A DNA stretch of 6,393 nucleotides from Gammaproteobacteria bacterium RIFCSPHIGHO2_02_FULL_42_13 (GTDB lineage: Bacteria; Pseudomonadota; Gammaproteobacteria; UBA12402). The position numbers and the translations under genes are program-made. Position 1 is the stretch's first letter, and every line of letters starts with the position of its first letter. The stretch is taken from assembly GCA_001801405.1 (NCBI GenBank), contig MGXQ01000084.1, positions 18,977 through 25,369 on the forward strand, read 5' to 3'. The notes below the pieces were generated by a model. That model had not been told where the DNA came from. It saw only the letters and a program-made list of their open reading frames with translations, and ran no database searches. Shown here piece after piece: positions 4,736-6,393 of the stretch.

Positions 4736-6393
4736 ATGCCTGGTATCAAATCGGTCAATCATGTTGAATTAAAAGAAGTTGAAACTCGCAATCTTGCTCC
4801 GCCAGTCTTGGTGAATAATACGTTAACGATTGAAGTGAATGGTACGGTGATTTTGTCATCAGAAAATCTTGCAGCGACGGATCCAGACAGCGATGAATCG
4901 TTATTGTATTTTAACATCACGGATGTTCAACACGGACAATTTGAATTTGTCACCGATCCGTCAATACCCATTGATATTTTTTATCAGCAAAATATAACAG
5001 ATCAAACAGTGCAATTTAGGCACGATGGAAGTTTTGTGGCCCCGATATATCGGGTGAGCGTGAGTGATGATGAATTCATGACTGCGCCGGCATATGCAGA
5101 GATCAGATTTTTCGGGCAGGGTCTATTTCCTGCCGCGCTTGAATTATCAAGTTTAGATGGCCGCAGTGGTTTTGTTTTAAACGGGGTGGCGGCAAATGAT
5201 CAGAGCGGTATCTCCGTAAGTGCGGCTGGGGATATTAACGGCGATGGGATCAGTGACCTCATCATTGGTGCCCCTACTGTCGATCCAGCTGGGCGACTTA
5301 ATGCCGGAGCGAGTTATGTGGTGTTTGGCGGATCGACAGTGGGATCCAGTGGTGTGATGGAGCTTTCGAGCTTAAATGGCAGTAATGGCTTTGTGTTAAA
5401 CGGAGTGGCGGCAGGGGATCAGAGCGGTCTTTACGTAAGTTCTGCCGGGGATATCAATGGAGATGGGATCGATGATCTGATCATTGGGGCTTATTATGCA
5501 GATCCTTCTGGGCGAACAGATGCTGGAGCGAGTTATGTGGTGTTTGGCGGATCGACAGTGGGAGCCAGTGGTGTCATCGAGCTGCCCAGTTTAAATGGAA
5601 TAAACGGGTTTGTACTCAATGGGGTGGCGGTAGGGGATCAGAGCGGCCGGTCCCGTGCGGCTGGAGATATTAATGGCGATGGGATCAATGATCTCATCAT
5701 TGGAGGGTATAAGGCAGATCCTGCTGGGCGAACGGAGGCCGGAGCGAGTTATGTGGTGTTTGGTGGAGTGACAGTAGGATCAACAGGCGCCATAGAACTA
5801 TCCGGTTTAAATGGCACGAGCGGTTTTGTGCTCAACGGCGCGATGGCGGGGGATCATAGCGGTTTTTCTGTGAATTTTGCTGGAGATATTAATGGCGATG
5901 GGATCAGTGATCTCATCATTGGGGCTCCTAATGCCGATCCTTCTGGGCGAGCGGCTGCTGGGGCAAGTTATGTGGTGTTTGGAGGATCGACAGTGGGATC
6001 CAGTGGTGTCATTGAGTTGTCCAGTTTGAACGGAATAAATGGCTTTGTGCTCAATGGAGTGAACGAAGTGGGATGGGATGTGAGCGGTATCTCCGTGAGT
6101 GCTGTTGGGGATATCAACGCAGATGGGATCAGTGATTTCATCGTTGGAGCGTATCTGACTGATTCAGCGGGACGAATTGATGCTGGAGCGAGTTACGTCG
6201 TCTTTGGTGGATCAACCGTGGGATCGACGGGAGTCATAGAACTCTCGAGTTTAGAGGGGGTAAATGGATTTGTGCTCAATGGAGTGGCGGCAGGGGATGA
6301 GAGCGGTATCTCCGTGAGAGCTGCCGGGGATATCAACGCCGATGGAATAGATGATTTGATCATTGGTGCTCGGCAGGCTGATCCTGCGGGACG
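4736..6393 (+). CDS. Large cadherin-like/FG-GAP repeat surface or secreted protein, 3'-truncated by window edge
   Basis: Probable extracellular adhesin-like or calcium-binding repeat protein; 552 codons are visible and the frame is open to the window end. Residues 1-20 are polar with no hydrophobic core, so there is no Sec signal peptide. Residues about 21-125 form one cadherin-like domain of the CSPG/Cadherin_3 type ('PPVLVNNTLTI', 'ATDPDSDES' 47-55, 'HGQFEFV', 'FRHDGS' 94-99, 'YRVSVSDDE'). From residue 135 there are at least six FG-GAP repeats of about 73 aa, each with a calcium-loop motif such as 'GDINGDGISDLIIGA' (integrin-alpha beta-propeller blades). The loop begins at Asp 166, 239, 311, 384, 459 and 532. 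Lack of a signal peptide with tandem calcium-binding repeats is usual for type I secretion substrates whose signal is at the C-terminus, which is not seen here. Base composition is higher in GC than the flanking gap. Product class is sure; secretion route and binding target are inferred or unknown. Confidence 0.9.
   Translation, partial: MPGIKSVNHVELKEVETRNLAPPVLVNNTLTIEVNGTVILSSENLAATDPDSDESLLYFNITDVQHGQFEFVTDPSIPIDIFYQQNITDQTVQFRHDGSFVAPIYRVSVSDDEFMTAPAYAEIRFFGQGLFPAALELSSLDGRSGFVLNGVAANDQSGISVSAAGDINGDGISDLIIGAPTVDPAGRLNAGASYVVFGGSTVGSSGVMELSSLNGSNGFVLNGVAAGDQSGLYVSSAGDINGDGIDDLIIGAYYADPSGRTDAGASYVVFGGSTVGASGVIELPSLNGINGFVLNGVAVGDQSGRSRAAGDINGDGINDLIIGGYKADPAGRTEAGASYVVFGGVTVGSTGAIELSGLNGTSGFVLNGAMAGDHSGFSVNFAGDINGDGISDLIIGAPNADPSGRAAAGASYVVFGGSTVGSSGVIELSSLNGINGFVLNGVNEVGWDVSGISVSAVGDINADGISDFIVGAYLTDSAGRIDAGASYVVFGGSTVGSTGVIELSSLEGVNGFVLNGVAAGDESGISVRAAGDINADGIDDLIIGARQADPAG
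5138..6393 (+). repeat. Tandem ~219-bp coding repeats (FG-GAP units)
   Basis: Units begin at 5138, 5357, 5576, 5792, 6011 and 6236, giving lengths of 219, 219, 216, 219 and 225 bp, with the sixth cut by the window edge. All lengths are multiples of three, so the frame is kept. Similarity is high at the DNA level: a 39-nt stretch starting at 5306 is identical to the one starting at 5525, exactly 219 nt apart. Unit 3 lacks one codon just before its calcium loop (SGRSRAAGD instead of SGISVSAAGD), and unit 5 has two extra residues before 'SGISVS'. Such near-identity points to recent duplication or ongoing exchange between units. Confidence 0.92.

Noticed and set aside
5138..6393. CRISPR array or satellite-type non-coding repeat
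   Set aside because: The units are ~219 bp, in frame, without spacers, and encode clear FG-GAP motifs.

Overview
The window reads as a moderately AT-rich gammaproteobacterial chromosome segment, all genes on the + strand. The aromatic-amino-acid-type permease at the left edge and the overall style suggest a Legionella/Coxiella-like relative (Legionellales), but this is an impression from family resemblance and cannot be proven from this window.

Layout. (1) 2-979: 3' part of an HAAAP-family (TyrP/Mtr-like) permease cut by the window edge. (2) 980-1131: AT-rich gap with a T-tract after the permease and a possible promoter. (3) 1132-2713: three consecutive genes that all encode SecB-family export chaperones: SecB-A (190 aa, with an extra C-terminal tail), SecB-B (152 aa, closest to normal size) and SecB-C (154 aa from a GTG start, most divergent). 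(4) 2720-4480: a 586-aa protein I do not recognise, with two likely membrane-inserting hydrophobic regions, starting 6 nt after the SecB-C stop codon. (5) 4481-4735: very AT-rich gap with inverted repeats and an extended -10 element. (6) 4736 to beyond the right edge: the start of a large repetitive surface/secreted-type protein. It has one cadherin-like (CSPG/Cadherin_3) domain followed by at least six ~73-aa FG-GAP (integrin-alpha beta-propeller) repeats, and no N-terminal Sec signal peptide.

How they may work together (inference). Three SecB-like chaperones, a co-transcribed membrane protein and a large leaderless adhesin-like protein lie side by side. SecB is known to serve type I secretion of Serratia HasA, so a dedicated chaperone set that keeps this long repeat protein unfolded for secretion is a reasonable hypothesis. 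By my alignment, residues known to contact SecA in E. coli SecB (D20, E24, L75, E77) are replaced in the two best-aligned paralogs, and at least three of the four are replaced in the third. The set may therefore have been retargeted away from SecA, perhaps to the 586-aa protein. No transporter ATPase, adaptor or outer-membrane channel is visible, so the secretion route itself is not shown.
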